Assembly (NCBI RefSeq): GCF_005116645.1
Contig: NZ_SWCM01000013.1
Span: 62,001-126,000 of the forward strand
Direction: 5' to 3'
Origin: Desulfopila sp. IMCC35006
GTDB taxonomy: Bacteria > Desulfobacterota > Desulfobulbia > Desulfobulbales > Desulfocapsaceae
Length of the DNA stretch: 64,000 bases
Shown: piece after piece, positions 10,535 to 20,290 of the stretch
How the letters are laid out: each line of letters starts with the position of its first letter
How positions within the stretch are numbered: position 1 is the first letter of the stretch
Made by a program: the position numbers and the translations under genes
Notes under the pieces: generated by a model
What the model was told of the DNA's origin: nothing
Databases searched by the model: none
Seen by the model: the letters and a program-made list of their open reading frames with translations, nothing else

Positions 10535-11560
10535 CTAGACCTCCTCCTTTTCCGGAAAACGGTTCATGGATTGGCGTTTGAGCATCCAGCCAGGATATTC
10601 CTCGGGCAGTTCGCTGACCTCCTGCAGCCGTGCCAGCTCTTCAGCAGATAATTGTACATCGGGGGCCACCAGGTTGTCCGTCAATTGCTCGATCGTCGTG
10701 GCGCCAATGATCACGCTGGTGACCACCGGCTGGTGCAGCAGCCAGCTGAGAGCAATCTGGGGCACGGTGACATTTTTGTCCCGAGCGATGTCGCGCATCA
10801 CGTCAACCACGTTAAACGCACGTTCTTTGGCAACCGGTGGAAAATCGAAATTGACCCGGCGACCTTCTCCGGAATCCTTGCCGTCGCGGTCATATTTGCC
10901 GGAAAGGAGTCCGCCGGCCAGGGGACTCCAGACCATCAGCCCGAGGTTCTGGTCTTGCAAAAGCGGGACGACCTCCCGCTCGAGGTCCCGACCGGCAAGG
11001 GTGTAGTAAGCCTGAAGGCTTTCAAAACGGTGCAGACTACACTTATCGGCGATCCAGAGCGATTTCATCAATTGCCAGGCTGCCAGATTGGAACAGCCGA
11101 GATAACGCACCTTGCCGGAATGTACCAGATCGTCAAGCGCCCGCAGGGTTTCTTCTATCGGGGTAAGCGCGTCGAAGCCATGGATCTGATAGAGATCGAT
11201 ATAATCCGTTCCCAGGCGGGTCAGGCTGTCCTCGACAGCCTGCATGATATGGCCGCGGGATAACCCGACTTCATTGGGGCCCGGGCCCATGCGGCCGAAT
11301 ACCTTGGTGGCCAGAACCACATCTTTGCGGCGTTGTCGAAGCGCCTTGCCGAGAATTGTTTCCGACTCTCCTTCGGAATAGACATTGGCCGTATCGATAA
11401 AATTGATCCCCGCATCCAGCACACGACCGACCAGAGTGTCCGCCGCATCCTGGGGCAATTGACCGATCACGCTCCAGAACCCCTTTCCGCCGAAAGTCAT
11501 GGTGCCGAAGCACAACTCCGAGACCAGCAATCCCGTTCTTCCAAGCTGTTTGTAGCGCAT
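10535..11560 (-). CDS. Aldo/keto reductase
   Basis: A 341-residue NADPH-dependent TIM-barrel oxidoreductase. Catalytic residues are visible: Asp in INFIDTANVYSEGESE with its Tyr, Lys in VVLATKVFG, and His in IDLYQIHGFD. The phosphate-binding end shows SVIIGATTIEQL. The ATG at 11560 has GGAGG with good spacing. It is convergent to the arn operon and divergent from the adjacent response regulator, so it is probably its own transcription unit. The substrate is not predictable. Confidence 0.88.
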   Translation of the reverse strand: MRYKQLGRTGLLVSELCFGTMTFGGKGFWSVIGQLPQDAADTLVGRVLDAGINFIDTANVYSEGESETILGKALRQRRKDVVLATKVFGRMGPGPNEVGLSRGHIMQAVEDSLTRLGTDYIDLYQIHGFDALTPIEETLRALDDLVHSGKVRYLGCSNLAAWQLMKSLWIADKCSLHRFESLQAYYTLAGRDLEREVVPLLQDQNLGLMVWSPLAGGLLSGKYDRDGKDSGEGRRVNFDFPPVAKERAFNVVDVMRDIARDKNVTVPQIALSWLLHQPVVTSVIIGATTIEQLTDNLVAPDVQLSAEELARLQEVSELPEEYPGWMLKRQSMNRFPEKEEV

Positions 11561-11873
11561 CTTCGTATTCCTCCGTTGTATTGCGTGCCATGGAAATAAC
11601 CAACCCGCATCTTTTGCTCATCGATGATCATGCACAATCATCCGTCGTATACAAGGACGGTAAATTCCCCTGAACGAAAGTCAATATTTCAAGAATGAAT
11701 CAAATCGAGATGTGCTGTGTCCTCCCGACTTCATCTCTCCTTCATGTTCATTCTGTACTCTCTCTACACAATCATTTCATAAACTGAAAAGTGGTTGTAA
11801 CTTTTCTGCGATTCCATGTACGTTAGCAAAACAACGCAACTTTGATTCATCATCACCACACCCTTTGAAAGCG

Positions 11874-12548
11874 ATGCATATTTTAGTTGTAGAGGATGAG
11901 CCGGATCTCCTGGAAAAACTGGTAAGTGTCCTCAATAGTGAGCAATATACCACCGAAACAGCCAGTGACGGAGAGGAAGCGCTGGACAAGATCTGGAATG
12001 AGACCCACGATCTTATCCTTCTTGACATCATGCTTCCCCGTCTCAGTGGCCTGGAGGTCCTCAAGGAAATCAGAAACGCCGGCATGGTTACCCCGGTGCT
12101 GATGCTGTCGGCCAAGGGAGATGTGGTCGATAAAGTCCTTGGTCTGAATCTGGGGGCAGACGACTACCTGCCGAAACCGTTTTCACTGGCGGAATTACTG
12201 GCTCGGGTCAGGGCATTACTGCGACGCGGCGCGGAAACAAATCCGGTAATCGAAAGTGGCGCCATCAGCCTGAACACGGTCAGCCGGGAAGTGCTGAAAG
12301 ACGGAGAACCGGTAGCGCTCACGACCAAGGAGTTTGCCATTCTGGAGTTTCTCCTGCACAACCGGGGCAGGGCCATTTCCCGTTTTGTCCTCGCCGAGCA
12401 CGTCTGGGGCGATAACTTCGATTCTTTCAGCATGTCGAATTTCGTCGATGTACATATTAAAAATCTGCGAAAAAAACTGAAAACCGATGACGACCGCCAG
12501 CTGATAAAAACTGTCCGTGGTTTTGGCTATATCATCGATAAAGGATGA
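11874..12548 (+). CDS. OmpR-family response regulator
   Basis: A 224-residue protein with an N-terminal receiver domain (acidic pocket VEDEPD, phospho-acceptor Asp in LILLDIMLPRLSG near residue 51, Lys in PKPFSLAELLARV) and a C-terminal winged-helix domain with TTKEFAILEFLL and the DVHIKNLRKKL recognition helix region. The ATG at 11874 gives the canonical MHILVVEDE start; the frame is open upstream but that extension has no family similarity. It overlaps the following kinase by 4 bp and forms a pair with it. Because it lies near arn, it could control lipid A modification, but no binding site supports that directly. Confidence 0.9.
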   Translation: MHILVVEDEPDLLEKLVSVLNSEQYTTETASDGEEALDKIWNETHDLILLDIMLPRLSGLEVLKEIRNAGMVTPVLMLSAKGDVVDKVLGLNLGADDYLPKPFSLAELLARVRALLRRGAETNPVIESGAISLNTVSREVLKDGEPVALTTKEFAILEFLLHNRGRAISRFVLAEHVWGDNFDSFSMSNFVDVHIKNLRKKLKTDDDRQLIKTVRGFGYIIDKG

Positions 12549-13966
12549 GCATGAAAGCTCGGAGTAAAATTACTCTCTGGACGGCATCCTTTACCCTTAC
12601 TGTTGCCATCTGCTTCTCCAGCCTCGTCTTCTACGAGCTGGTGGAGCAGCCTTTTCGAGTAATCGATGACGAACTGCAGGACATTGCCGAAGTCGCGGCT
12701 CAGGCTGTGAACAGCGACACCCCGCAGGGCAAACAGGACAACACCCTGTCCAGATACCCTTACGACAAATACTGGATCAAAGTCGTAAGCGACCAGGGCA
12801 TTACGCTCCTTGCATCGCCAATGACCAGGTATGTGGATATTCCCGCACACAGCGATAAAAAATTCTCCTTTGTGAGAAAAAACCTCCCGCTCGAAAAATT
12901 ATGGCTAGCCCCGGAGGACCACAGCGAACGAAAAAATATCCCCGCCTCGCCGGTTGTTTTTAGAGTGCTGACGGACAGAAAAGTAATAAACGGCAAGGTA
13001 TTCGAGTTACAGGTCGCCAATCCAATTCCGTTTCTGGTACACGAACTGTCTGAGCTGGTCTACTATATTCTCGCGGGACTTGTGCTTATCACCATCATTG
13101 CCATTGCTGTGAGCTATTATCTGGCCGGCAAAATTCTCCAGCCGCTCGCTTCGATCAACAACCTGATCAAAAACATCAGCGACAACTCCCTTGACCAAAG
13201 AATACCCCTGGGAAAGAACAAGGATGAACTTTATATCCTGACCAGATCGCTCAACAGCATGTTTGACCGGCTGCAGTTTTCGTTCAATCGGCAGAAGGAA
13301 TTTATCGGCAATGCCTCCCATGAATTGAAGAGCCCACTGACTATTCTGATGCTGGGTCATGAAGAAATGCTCGCCGGAGAGCTGCCGCAGACTGTCCGCA
13401 CCGGACTTGAAAAACACCTGACTACTCTTCGCCGCTTATCAAAACTGGTCCGCAATCTCCTGGAAATCTCGCGCCTGGAACAGCAGGAAACACTACGCCA
13501 TGAGACTATTCATCTCCACGAATTAATTGACCATGTGCTCGATGAATTCAAGGATTTACTGCAGTCGAGAAACATTGTTCTGGAAAAAGATTTGTCGCCG
13601 GTTACTTTTGTTGGCGATGCGGAAAAGATCCTGCAGATGGTGATTAATCTTGTTGATAATGCGATAAAATACAATGCACCGGAAAACGGACAGATATGGA
13701 TTGCGACCCAAAAAACCAGAGAGTGCATCCGTCTGACCATAGCCAATACCGGACCAATCATTCCTGAACAAGACCTGCCGAAGGTCTTTGAACAGTTTTT
13801 CCGGGTGGAAAGATCGCGCTCCGCAAACTTCGGCGGCTCAGGGCTCGGACTTACCATAGTCCAACAAATCGTTGAATTACATCAGGGCACGATTTCAGTG
13901 ACCAGTTCCGCCGAAGGGATCACCCGGTTTACTGTTGATTTTCCCCTTCCGATTTCTTCTTCATGA
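12545..13966 (+). CDS. Sensor histidine kinase, HAMP type, partner of the preceding regulator
   Basis: A 473-residue kinase: membrane helix at about 10-30, a periplasmic sensor region of about 130 residues, a second helix at about 170-193, HAMP, HisKA with the phospho-acceptor in NASHELKSPLTIL near 258, and HATPase with NLVDNAIKYNAPENG and GGSGLGLTIV. The ATGA overlap with the regulator gene supports a two-gene operon. The periplasmic domain has no acidic cluster obvious enough to name a ligand. Its last 38 bp overlap the end of the kinase gene on the opposite strand. Confidence 0.9.
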   Translation: MSMKARSKITLWTASFTLTVAICFSSLVFYELVEQPFRVIDDELQDIAEVAAQAVNSDTPQGKQDNTLSRYPYDKYWIKVVSDQGITLLASPMTRYVDIPAHSDKKFSFVRKNLPLEKLWLAPEDHSERKNIPASPVVFRVLTDRKVINGKVFELQVANPIPFLVHELSELVYYILAGLVLITIIAIAVSYYLAGKILQPLASINNLIKNISDNSLDQRIPLGKNKDELYILTRSLNSMFDRLQFSFNRQKEFIGNASHELKSPLTILMLGHEEMLAGELPQTVRTGLEKHLTTLRRLSKLVRNLLEISRLEQQETLRHETIHLHELIDHVLDEFKDLLQSRNIVLEKDLSPVTFVGDAEKILQMVINLVDNAIKYNAPENGQIWIATQKTRECIRLTIANTGPIIPEQDLPKVFEQFFRVERSRSANFGGSGLGLTIVQQIVELHQGTISVTSSAEGITRFTVDFPLPISSS

Positions 13967-15347
13967 ACAGAAATTCTTTGTCGGCGCTCAATTTTCCTTC
14001 GAGAATCTTTTGGCATTGTTCATCCTGGGAACCAGCCCGGACATTCTGACGGTAACGAAATATCAGGCCCTTGCCTTCCTGCCGGTTGATCAGACTTACA
14101 TTTCCACCCTGAGCGGCTGCCGCCCCCATCGCAATAGCCAGACCCAGCCCGCAGCCTTCGCCGTTTGCGCCGGGCAGGCGGTAGAACGGATCCCCGACAC
14201 GCTGCAGCTCAGAAACCGGTATACCGGGACCATTATCGATAACTTCGAAGAGGGCATTATTGCCAACCGCAGCAATTCTAAGGGTGACTTCTCCTCCCTC
14301 GGGACTATATTTTAGAGCATTCTCCAGTGCATTCTTGAGTATTAAATAAAGATTTTCCCCGGTATCGGCAAGCATGATCGAGGCGGTTTCATCAAGGCCC
14401 AGATCAATGCCTCTGGCTTCCGCCAGAGGCAGGTACTCGGCGATTAATTGACGGGAAACGGATGAGGCATCGACTGTCTTTTTCTGGGCAGTGCCGGCTT
14501 GGATCCGGGCGAGATTGAGGAGCTGCTCGGTAAGTTTTCTCGCCCTTTCGATTGCGTCCTGGAGCGGCAGAACCCGCTCCCTGATTTTTTCCGGTAATCC
14601 CGGCTGGTTCAGGTTTTGTACCTGTATCGACAGTGCCGTGAGCGGACTCCTGAGTTCGTGTGCGGCATCGGCGATAAACCGCCGCTGCTGATCCATCAGC
14701 TCGGCTACGCGAGTGAGCAAACGGTTGATGGCGTGCACAAACGGGGCTATTTCCTGCGGGACTTCCCTGTCCGGTATTGGCTGCAGCAGATTTGCCGGTT
14801 GTGCATCGACATGTCCGGCGAGGTTTTTGACCGGGGCCAGTTCATGACGAACGATGCGCATTATAAACCACGCCATTGCCGGCAGAAGAAGAAGTAAGGG
14901 AGCCAATATGCGCAGAGCGCTGTTTAGGGCGATTTCATCGCGGATATCGGTAGGCTGCGTCACCACCGTAGTCCCGCCGGACGGATCTTTCCGGAGAAAA
15001 ACCCGCAGACGTCCCGCCCCTGTTTCGACTGTATAGAAACCCGGGGTCGAGTTTTCTGCAAGCCAGGCAGGACGCGGGGTCTTCGGTATGTGGATGACAT
15101 CGATTCGCGACTCGGGGTCGTCAACCGGAATCGGCAACCGATTCTGACCGGTGCCATCAACGGGGGACAGATCGGTGGTCGAGTCGTGTACCGCCGCCAA
15201 CAGTGCTGTCTGCCGGAGCACGTCATCCTGGAATTCTTTCGCTTCATTATAGGCAAGGACGAACGACATCAAGGCCAAAGCCAGTCCGGAGATCAGGAGA
15301 GCGATGCCCAGCATGGAAGTGAGCCGTTTCTGCAGGGATCGACTCAT
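13929..15347 (-). CDS. Sensor histidine kinase, QseC/PmrB-like
   Basis: A 472-residue kinase with an N-terminal signal-anchor helix (about 12-33), a periplasmic region of about 120 residues, a second helix (about 150-170), HAMP, HisKA motif DAAHELRSPLTAL near residue 248, and HATPase with NALENALKYSPEGG and GCGLGLAIAMG. The 3' end carries a basic and acidic tail of about 40 residues beyond the ATPase domain, much of it opposite the other kinase gene. It overlaps its regulator gene by 4 bp. The signal is unknown; members near PepSY proteins often respond to metals or envelope stress. Confidence 0.9.
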   Translation of the reverse strand: MSRSLQKRLTSMLGIALLISGLALALMSFVLAYNEAKEFQDDVLRQTALLAAVHDSTTDLSPVDGTGQNRLPIPVDDPESRIDVIHIPKTPRPAWLAENSTPGFYTVETGAGRLRVFLRKDPSGGTTVVTQPTDIRDEIALNSALRILAPLLLLLPAMAWFIMRIVRHELAPVKNLAGHVDAQPANLLQPIPDREVPQEIAPFVHAINRLLTRVAELMDQQRRFIADAAHELRSPLTALSIQVQNLNQPGLPEKIRERVLPLQDAIERARKLTEQLLNLARIQAGTAQKKTVDASSVSRQLIAEYLPLAEARGIDLGLDETASIMLADTGENLYLILKNALENALKYSPEGGEVTLRIAAVGNNALFEVIDNGPGIPVSELQRVGDPFYRLPGANGEGCGLGLAIAMGAAAAQGGNVSLINRQEGKGLIFRYRQNVRAGSQDEQCQKILEGKLSADKEFLFMKKKSEGENQQ

Positions 15348-16006
15348 TGGAGCTTCTCCACCATCCAGCCGGCGCCGCGCACGTTTTTAATCACCTTGGC
15401 ACCAAGTTTCCTGCGCACCCCGTGGATGAGGAAATCCACCGCATTGCTCTCCACTTCCTCATTCCAGCCATATATGTGTTCTTCCAGTTCGGCCCGGGCA
15501 AAAATTCTGCCCGGATGCAGCAACAGTGCATGCAGCAGGGCAAACTCACGACCACTTAAATCGACGGTTACATCTCCACAGCTGGCTTTATGCGTGGCCG
15601 GATCGAGGTTCACTGTCCCGTTGGTGAGTATGGGGGAGGCCTGGCCGCCTTGACGACGCACAACCGCGCGCAGGCGGGCGAGCAATTCGTTGACACTGAA
15701 GGGCTTGACGAGATAGTCATCGGCCCCGAGGTCAAGCCCAGTAATGCGATTCTCGACACTGTCACGGGCGGTAATAACAATGACGGGCACCTGGCTTCCG
15801 GCCTGACGCAGGTGTTTCAGCACATCCAAGCCGTCACGTTTGGGCAGACCGAGATCGAGCAGCACGGCTTGATATTCGCCCAGTTTGAGGGTACTCCACG
15901 CAGTTTCGCCATCTCTTACCCAATCCACGGCACAAGCCGCATCCTTTAAAGCAACGGATACTGCCGCACCGATCATCTGGTCATCTTCAACCAATAAAAT
16001 TCTCAT
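15344..16006 (-). CDS. OmpR-family response regulator, QseB/PmrA-like
   Basis: A 220-residue receiver plus winged-helix regulator. The receiver starts MRILLVEDDQMIG, has its phospho-acceptor in AVLLDLGLPKRDG near residue 51, and ends with LVKPFSVNELLARL. The DNA-binding domain has LSGREFALLHALLL and NAVDFLIHGVRRKLG. Co-translated with the kinase (4-bp overlap). The genes for a multi-spanning membrane protein and a PepSY protein lie just upstream on the same strand and are candidate targets or partners. Confidence 0.9.
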   Translation of the reverse strand: MRILLVEDDQMIGAAVSVALKDAACAVDWVRDGETAWSTLKLGEYQAVLLDLGLPKRDGLDVLKHLRQAGSQVPVIVITARDSVENRITGLDLGADDYLVKPFSVNELLARLRAVVRRQGGQASPILTNGTVNLDPATHKASCGDVTVDLSGREFALLHALLLHPGRIFARAELEEHIYGWNEEVESNAVDFLIHGVRRKLGAKVIKNVRGAGWMVEKLQ

Positions 16007-16057
16007 CGATTTTCATCAATATTAAATACAATTTCAGCGGGCTGCCGGGTGAACTCC

Positions 16058-16840
16058 TTACGAGCGATCCTTGACCATGACCTTTTTTTGCGCGGATGTC
16101 ATGTAAAAAACCAGGGTGAATATAGTCGTAAGGAACAACACGCTAGTGCTGGTAGTTCCAAGCCCCAGACCACCGACATTGCCTGGCTGCGAAAGGAAAT
16201 CGCCGAGCGATGCGCCAAGCGGGCGCGTCAGGATGTAAGCTATCCAGAAGGTAGTCACCCCATTTGCCTTAAAGACCAGGTGCGCGACCGTAACGGCGGA
16301 GATAATGCAGCCGAAACCTAACCCTGCGGTAGCATAGCCCAGATTGAGGCCTTCGGCCACGAGATCCCCTGCGGCGGTACCAAGGGCAAAGGTAAACAGT
16401 ATCGCTGCCCAGTAAAACAGCTCACGTCGCCTGGTGTAGATGGTGTGAATCGACAATGTCCGTTCCAGCCGGTACCATCCAAAGAAGGTGGCAGCCAGAG
16501 CGAGGCCAAAGACAAAGCTTGTCGTCTGCAGGGAAATACCCAGGTTATCCACAAGGTTATCGGTGATCAATGTGCCGACAATGCTGATCAGTACGACTGT
16601 AGCCCAGTACAGCCAGGGCACATATTTTTGTTCACGCACTTGCATAACCAGGAAAAAAGCCAGCAATACCCCCATGACGAGCGAAGTTCCGGACAGGCCA
16701 AAGTGCAGCCTGACATTGAGAAAGTCGGCGGCGGTTTCCCCGACCGTGGTAGCCATTATTTTGATAATCCAGAACCAGATGGTAACCTCTGGAACCTTGT
16801 TAAGTACTGCCAGCGCATCTTCTCGTTCAATTGGGTTCAT
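16058..16840 (-). CDS. Multi-spanning membrane protein (COG4705-like)
   Basis: A 260-residue protein with eight or so hydrophobic segments arranged in two similar halves; each half carries a related motif (VGETAADFLN near residue 30 and LGTAAGDLVAEGLNLG near 160). This resembles the uncharacterised COG4705 membrane-anchored family, often found next to PepSY proteins and QseBC-type systems. The ATG at 16840 is preferred to 16852 because TGAGG precedes it at normal spacing. The function is unknown. Confidence 0.7.
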   Translation of the reverse strand: MNPIEREDALAVLNKVPEVTIWFWIIKIMATTVGETAADFLNVRLHFGLSGTSLVMGVLLAFFLVMQVREQKYVPWLYWATVVLISIVGTLITDNLVDNLGISLQTTSFVFGLALAATFFGWYRLERTLSIHTIYTRRRELFYWAAILFTFALGTAAGDLVAEGLNLGYATAGLGFGCIISAVTVAHLVFKANGVTTFWIAYILTRPLGASLGDFLSQPGNVGGLGLGTTSTSVLFLTTIFTLVFYMTSAQKKVMVKDRS

Positions 16841-16890
16841 GTATAGCCTCATTAACTTGCTTTAATTGCCGCAAATCGATTCAATTTTGT

Positions 16891-16920
16891 GTTGGCCCCG
16901 ATACAGGGATCGGGGCCAAC
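16891..16920. terminator. Hairpin between the PepSY gene and the membrane protein gene
   Basis: GTTGGCCCCGAT (16891-16902) and ATCGGGGCCAAC (16909-16920) form a perfect 12-bp stem with a 6-nt loop. It lies between two same-strand genes and could act as a terminator, attenuator or mRNA stability element; there is no clear U-tract. Confidence 0.5.
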
Positions 16921-16933
16921 GGTACAAAGACGA

Positions 16934-17269
16934 TCAATCCTCTTTTTCGTGGCCCTCATCGCCACTATCGGCTTTGTCTTCCGCGGCAGCGAGCACCTTG
17001 CCACTAGCCGGATCAACTTTTACATCCATGACCTTGCTTTCTTTTACTACTTCGACATCAAAAACCCACTGACCGTCATGCTTTTCCAGTTCGGCTCGGG
17101 AAGCTTTGCCGGGAACATGCTGTTCGGCGGTTGTGACGGCCTGGGACAGGGTAATCCGCGTTGCCGGAACCTCCAGTGCATCATTTTCCCTGGTACCGGC
17201 CGCATAACTGCTGACCACGACGGAAGTGGAAGCCACCGCAAATGTTAAAAGATAGAGTATGCGTTTCAT
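16934..17269 (-). CDS. PepSY-domain periplasmic protein
   Basis: A 111-residue protein with a Sec signal peptide (hydrophobic core at about 5-20, likely cleaved after SSYAA) followed by one PepSY domain: ITLSQAVTTAEQHVPG, GQWVFDVEVV and the DVKVDPASGKVL hairpin typical of the fold. The last 18 residues are very acidic. PepSY domains are linked to protease inhibition and to envelope signalling. GGAG precedes the ATG. It is the first gene of a minus-strand set leading to the membrane protein and the regulator-kinase pair. Confidence 0.85.
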   Translation of the reverse strand: MKRILYLLTFAVASTSVVVSSYAAGTRENDALEVPATRITLSQAVTTAEQHVPGKASRAELEKHDGQWVFDVEVVKESKVMDVKVDPASGKVLAAAEDKADSGDEGHEKED

Positions 17270-17836
17270 AATGAGATCTCCTTAAAAAGTGAATTGCGCG
17301 GTTATTCGCGTGCCTGCACTATAGCAATCAAGAATTAGCTCAGAATTAGCCGGACCAAAAAAATTTGCGCCTGTGAAAAAAATATCTTATTCAAAGAAGT
17401 TCAGCACAGATGCTCCAGAGGGATATGAGGTATGAGGTGACCTTTGCACGGGTGTTCCGCAGCCTGGATGGCTGCGGTCAAGCCCCCAGGGATTTGTTTA
17501 TGGCGTGCCGGGAAAAGGCTGTCTCATTTCCCTGTACAGCTCGAGTTTTGTCGTTATCATAAAAAAATATTCGGCGACAGCTCGGCCAGCTTCCCTGACC
17601 TTCGGAAGCAAGGCACGCAACAGGACGGACAGCAAAGGAAAGGACTTTCTATCGCCGCGTTTTAAATCGGTTGGAAAAAGAGGCAGCGGAAGTAAGTGAG
17701 ATGAACGGACGCGAGGGGTCGACAACGACACATGCTGCGCATCGTGTCGAAACTGCGTACTGCAGAGAGTTTAAGAACTATTCCGGCAGCGTGATGACTG
17801 AATCACGCCACCGGAGGCGTTGCTGCTGACAAGCAG
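17270..17836. other. Non-coding stretch between the PepSY and flavodoxin genes
   Basis: No convincing gene is seen in these 567 bp; the short open frames lack family features and ribosome sites. A small hairpin, GCGTGAT (17789-17795) with ATCACGC (17802-17808), lies 3' of flavodoxin and may help end its transcript. Confidence 0.5.
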
Positions 17837-18277
17837 TTACATCTTTTCCGCCAGAGCTTTCCCATAGGCCTGACAGGCTTTCAGCCCTTCTTCGCTTAAC
17901 ACCACCGCTTCAGTGAGGTTGAGCGGACCAAGGTCGGTCATATCCATCTTGAAAACATACAGCATGGTATCGAAGATCATCGGCGCGCTTTCGCCGCTAT
18001 GGGTGTGGCTGCCGAACGCTCCACCAAATTTACCGACTAAATTGGCATTTTCGGCTTTAAATAGAAACTGTTTCATACCGCCAGTCATATCTTTGTGATA
18101 GGTCGGACAGCCAAAGACGTAGCAGTCATATCCGGCAAGACCCTGTTCGTCTTCGATGGCAGAAATTGGTTTTACATCCACTTGACAGGACGCCATGCGC
18201 AGGCCTTCAGCAATGTAATTAGCCATTTTTTCGGTTTTTTTGGTTCGGCTGGAATAGGCAACGAGTACTTTTTTCAT
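17837..18277 (-). CDS. Flavodoxin family protein
   Basis: A 146-residue short-chain flavodoxin-like protein. VAYSSRTKKTEKMANYI near residue 4 matches the phosphate-binding loop of the FMN site, YDCYVFGCPTYHKDM near residue 70 the first ring-stacking loop, and GAFGSHTHSGESAP the second. Such proteins carry electrons at low potential or act as NAD(P)H:quinone reductases. The ATG at 18277 is preceded by AAGGAG; an upstream extension in the same frame lacks this. It is a single gene transcribed away from the thioesterase. Confidence 0.85.
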   Translation of the reverse strand: MKKVLVAYSSRTKKTEKMANYIAEGLRMASCQVDVKPISAIEDEQGLAGYDCYVFGCPTYHKDMTGGMKQFLFKAENANLVGKFGGAFGSHTHSGESAPMIFDTMLYVFKMDMTDLGPLNLTEAVVLSEEGLKACQAYGKALAEKM

Positions 18278-18428
18278 GTAAGCTCCTTCAGGTGTATTGA
18301 ATGGTCTGGAACCCTGCCGGCACAATCAGGTTGCGCTGAGATTCCACACTTGGGCCAACCCCGGCAAATGGGGGAAATCGGTGCTCTTTTTATCCCCTTG
18401 CAGGGAACAGGTACTTCTCGACACATTA

Positions 18429-18452
18429 TTTTCTTGCAAAAAAACAAGAAAA
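18429..18452. repeat. A/T-rich hairpin upstream of flavodoxin
   Basis: TTTTCTTG (18429-18436) and CAAGAAAA (18445-18452) form a perfect 8-bp stem with loop CAAAAAAA. It is the first of two adjacent hairpins in the divergent flavodoxin-thioesterase spacer. Confidence 0.6.
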
Positions 18453-18455
18453 TAC

Positions 18456-18506
18456 TTTCAGATTGCCCCTGATGTTCAGCTACGGAACCTCAGGGGCAAT
18501 CTGAAA
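18456..18506. repeat. Long perfect hairpin in a divergent intergenic region
   Basis: TTTCAGATTGCCCCTGA (18456-18472) and its exact reverse complement (18490-18506) form a 17-bp stem with a 17-nt loop; the loop contains GTTC/GAAC as a possible inner stem. It lies 3 bp after the previous hairpin. The neighbouring genes point away on both sides, so an ordinary terminator is not expected here. Confidence 0.75.
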
Positions 18507-18642
18507 ATAATTCGTCAGGGTCTAAAGGGAAACCCAGTTGATCTTTGCATATAACGACTGCAAATAATTCACAGGATCTAGAATGTTCAATATTTAATAT
18601 TTTGTCAATATATTAAATAGGAATAATTATTAATTTCTATAA

Positions 18643-19056
18643 ATGAGACACATGAATACAGAAACAGCTCGAGCTTTTTTTGCAAACGACCGATTTGCCG
18701 CCCTTGCCGGTATTGAAATAGTTGAGGCCCGCCGCGGGTATTGCCGGGCCCGGATGGAAATTGACGAAAAACATCTCAATGCGGCGGGCGTCGTCCAGGG
18801 CGGTGCTCTCTTCACCCTGGCCGATCTGGCTTTTGCGGTGGCTTCGAACAGCCATGGCCAGTTAGCTTTGGCGATCAATGTCAGCATCTCATTTTTAACC
18901 AGCAAAACGTCAGGCACTCTCTACGCTACCGCCACAGAAGTGGGTGACCCGAAACGCATAGGTGCCTACGATGTACTGGTCACCGACGAACGGGACGAGA
19001 TCGTCGCCAGATTCAATGGCCTGGTCTATCGAAAAAACCAGAGTCTGCCGGTCTGA
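18643..19056 (+). CDS. PaaI-family acyl-CoA thioesterase (hotdog fold)
   Basis: A 137-residue hotdog protein. LNAAGVVQGGALFTLADLAF is the PaaI/YbgC-type signature with the catalytic Asp in LADLAF, and the glycine pair before it forms the oxyanion region. The last part carries NVSISFL and RFNGLVYRK strands. The family hydrolyses small acyl- or phenylacetyl-CoA esters. Start codons at 18643 and 18652 are both possible; no Shine-Dalgarno is evident. It appears to be a single gene with an A/T-rich upstream region. Confidence 0.88.
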   Translation: MRHMNTETARAFFANDRFAALAGIEIVEARRGYCRARMEIDEKHLNAAGVVQGGALFTLADLAFAVASNSHGQLALAINVSISFLTSKTSGTLYATATEVGDPKRIGAYDVLVTDERDEIVARFNGLVYRKNQSLPV

Positions 19057-19214
19057 TGAGGATCCGTCGTATGAACAGCGTCCGCCAATTATTTGTCAAC
19101 ATTACGACTTTGTAATGTACGTGCAAGATGACGGTAATGTTGGGTTGCTATACTCTTGACTGATCGCATCCACCGATTACAACGAGTTATTATTCAGAAA
19201 TTCGAGGAACATTC

Positions 19215-20279
<1,065 letters not shown>

Positions 20280-20290
20280 GTTTGCCCAAT

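Noticed and set aside
16030-16056. Third copy of the palindromic element's end (GGTGAAC then CTTAC)
   Set aside because: Only a short match without the second end, central block or inverted structure; probably chance.
17444-17731. Small open frames on both strands between PepSY and flavodoxin
   Set aside because: No ribosome site, no family motif and unusual composition; more likely non-coding.
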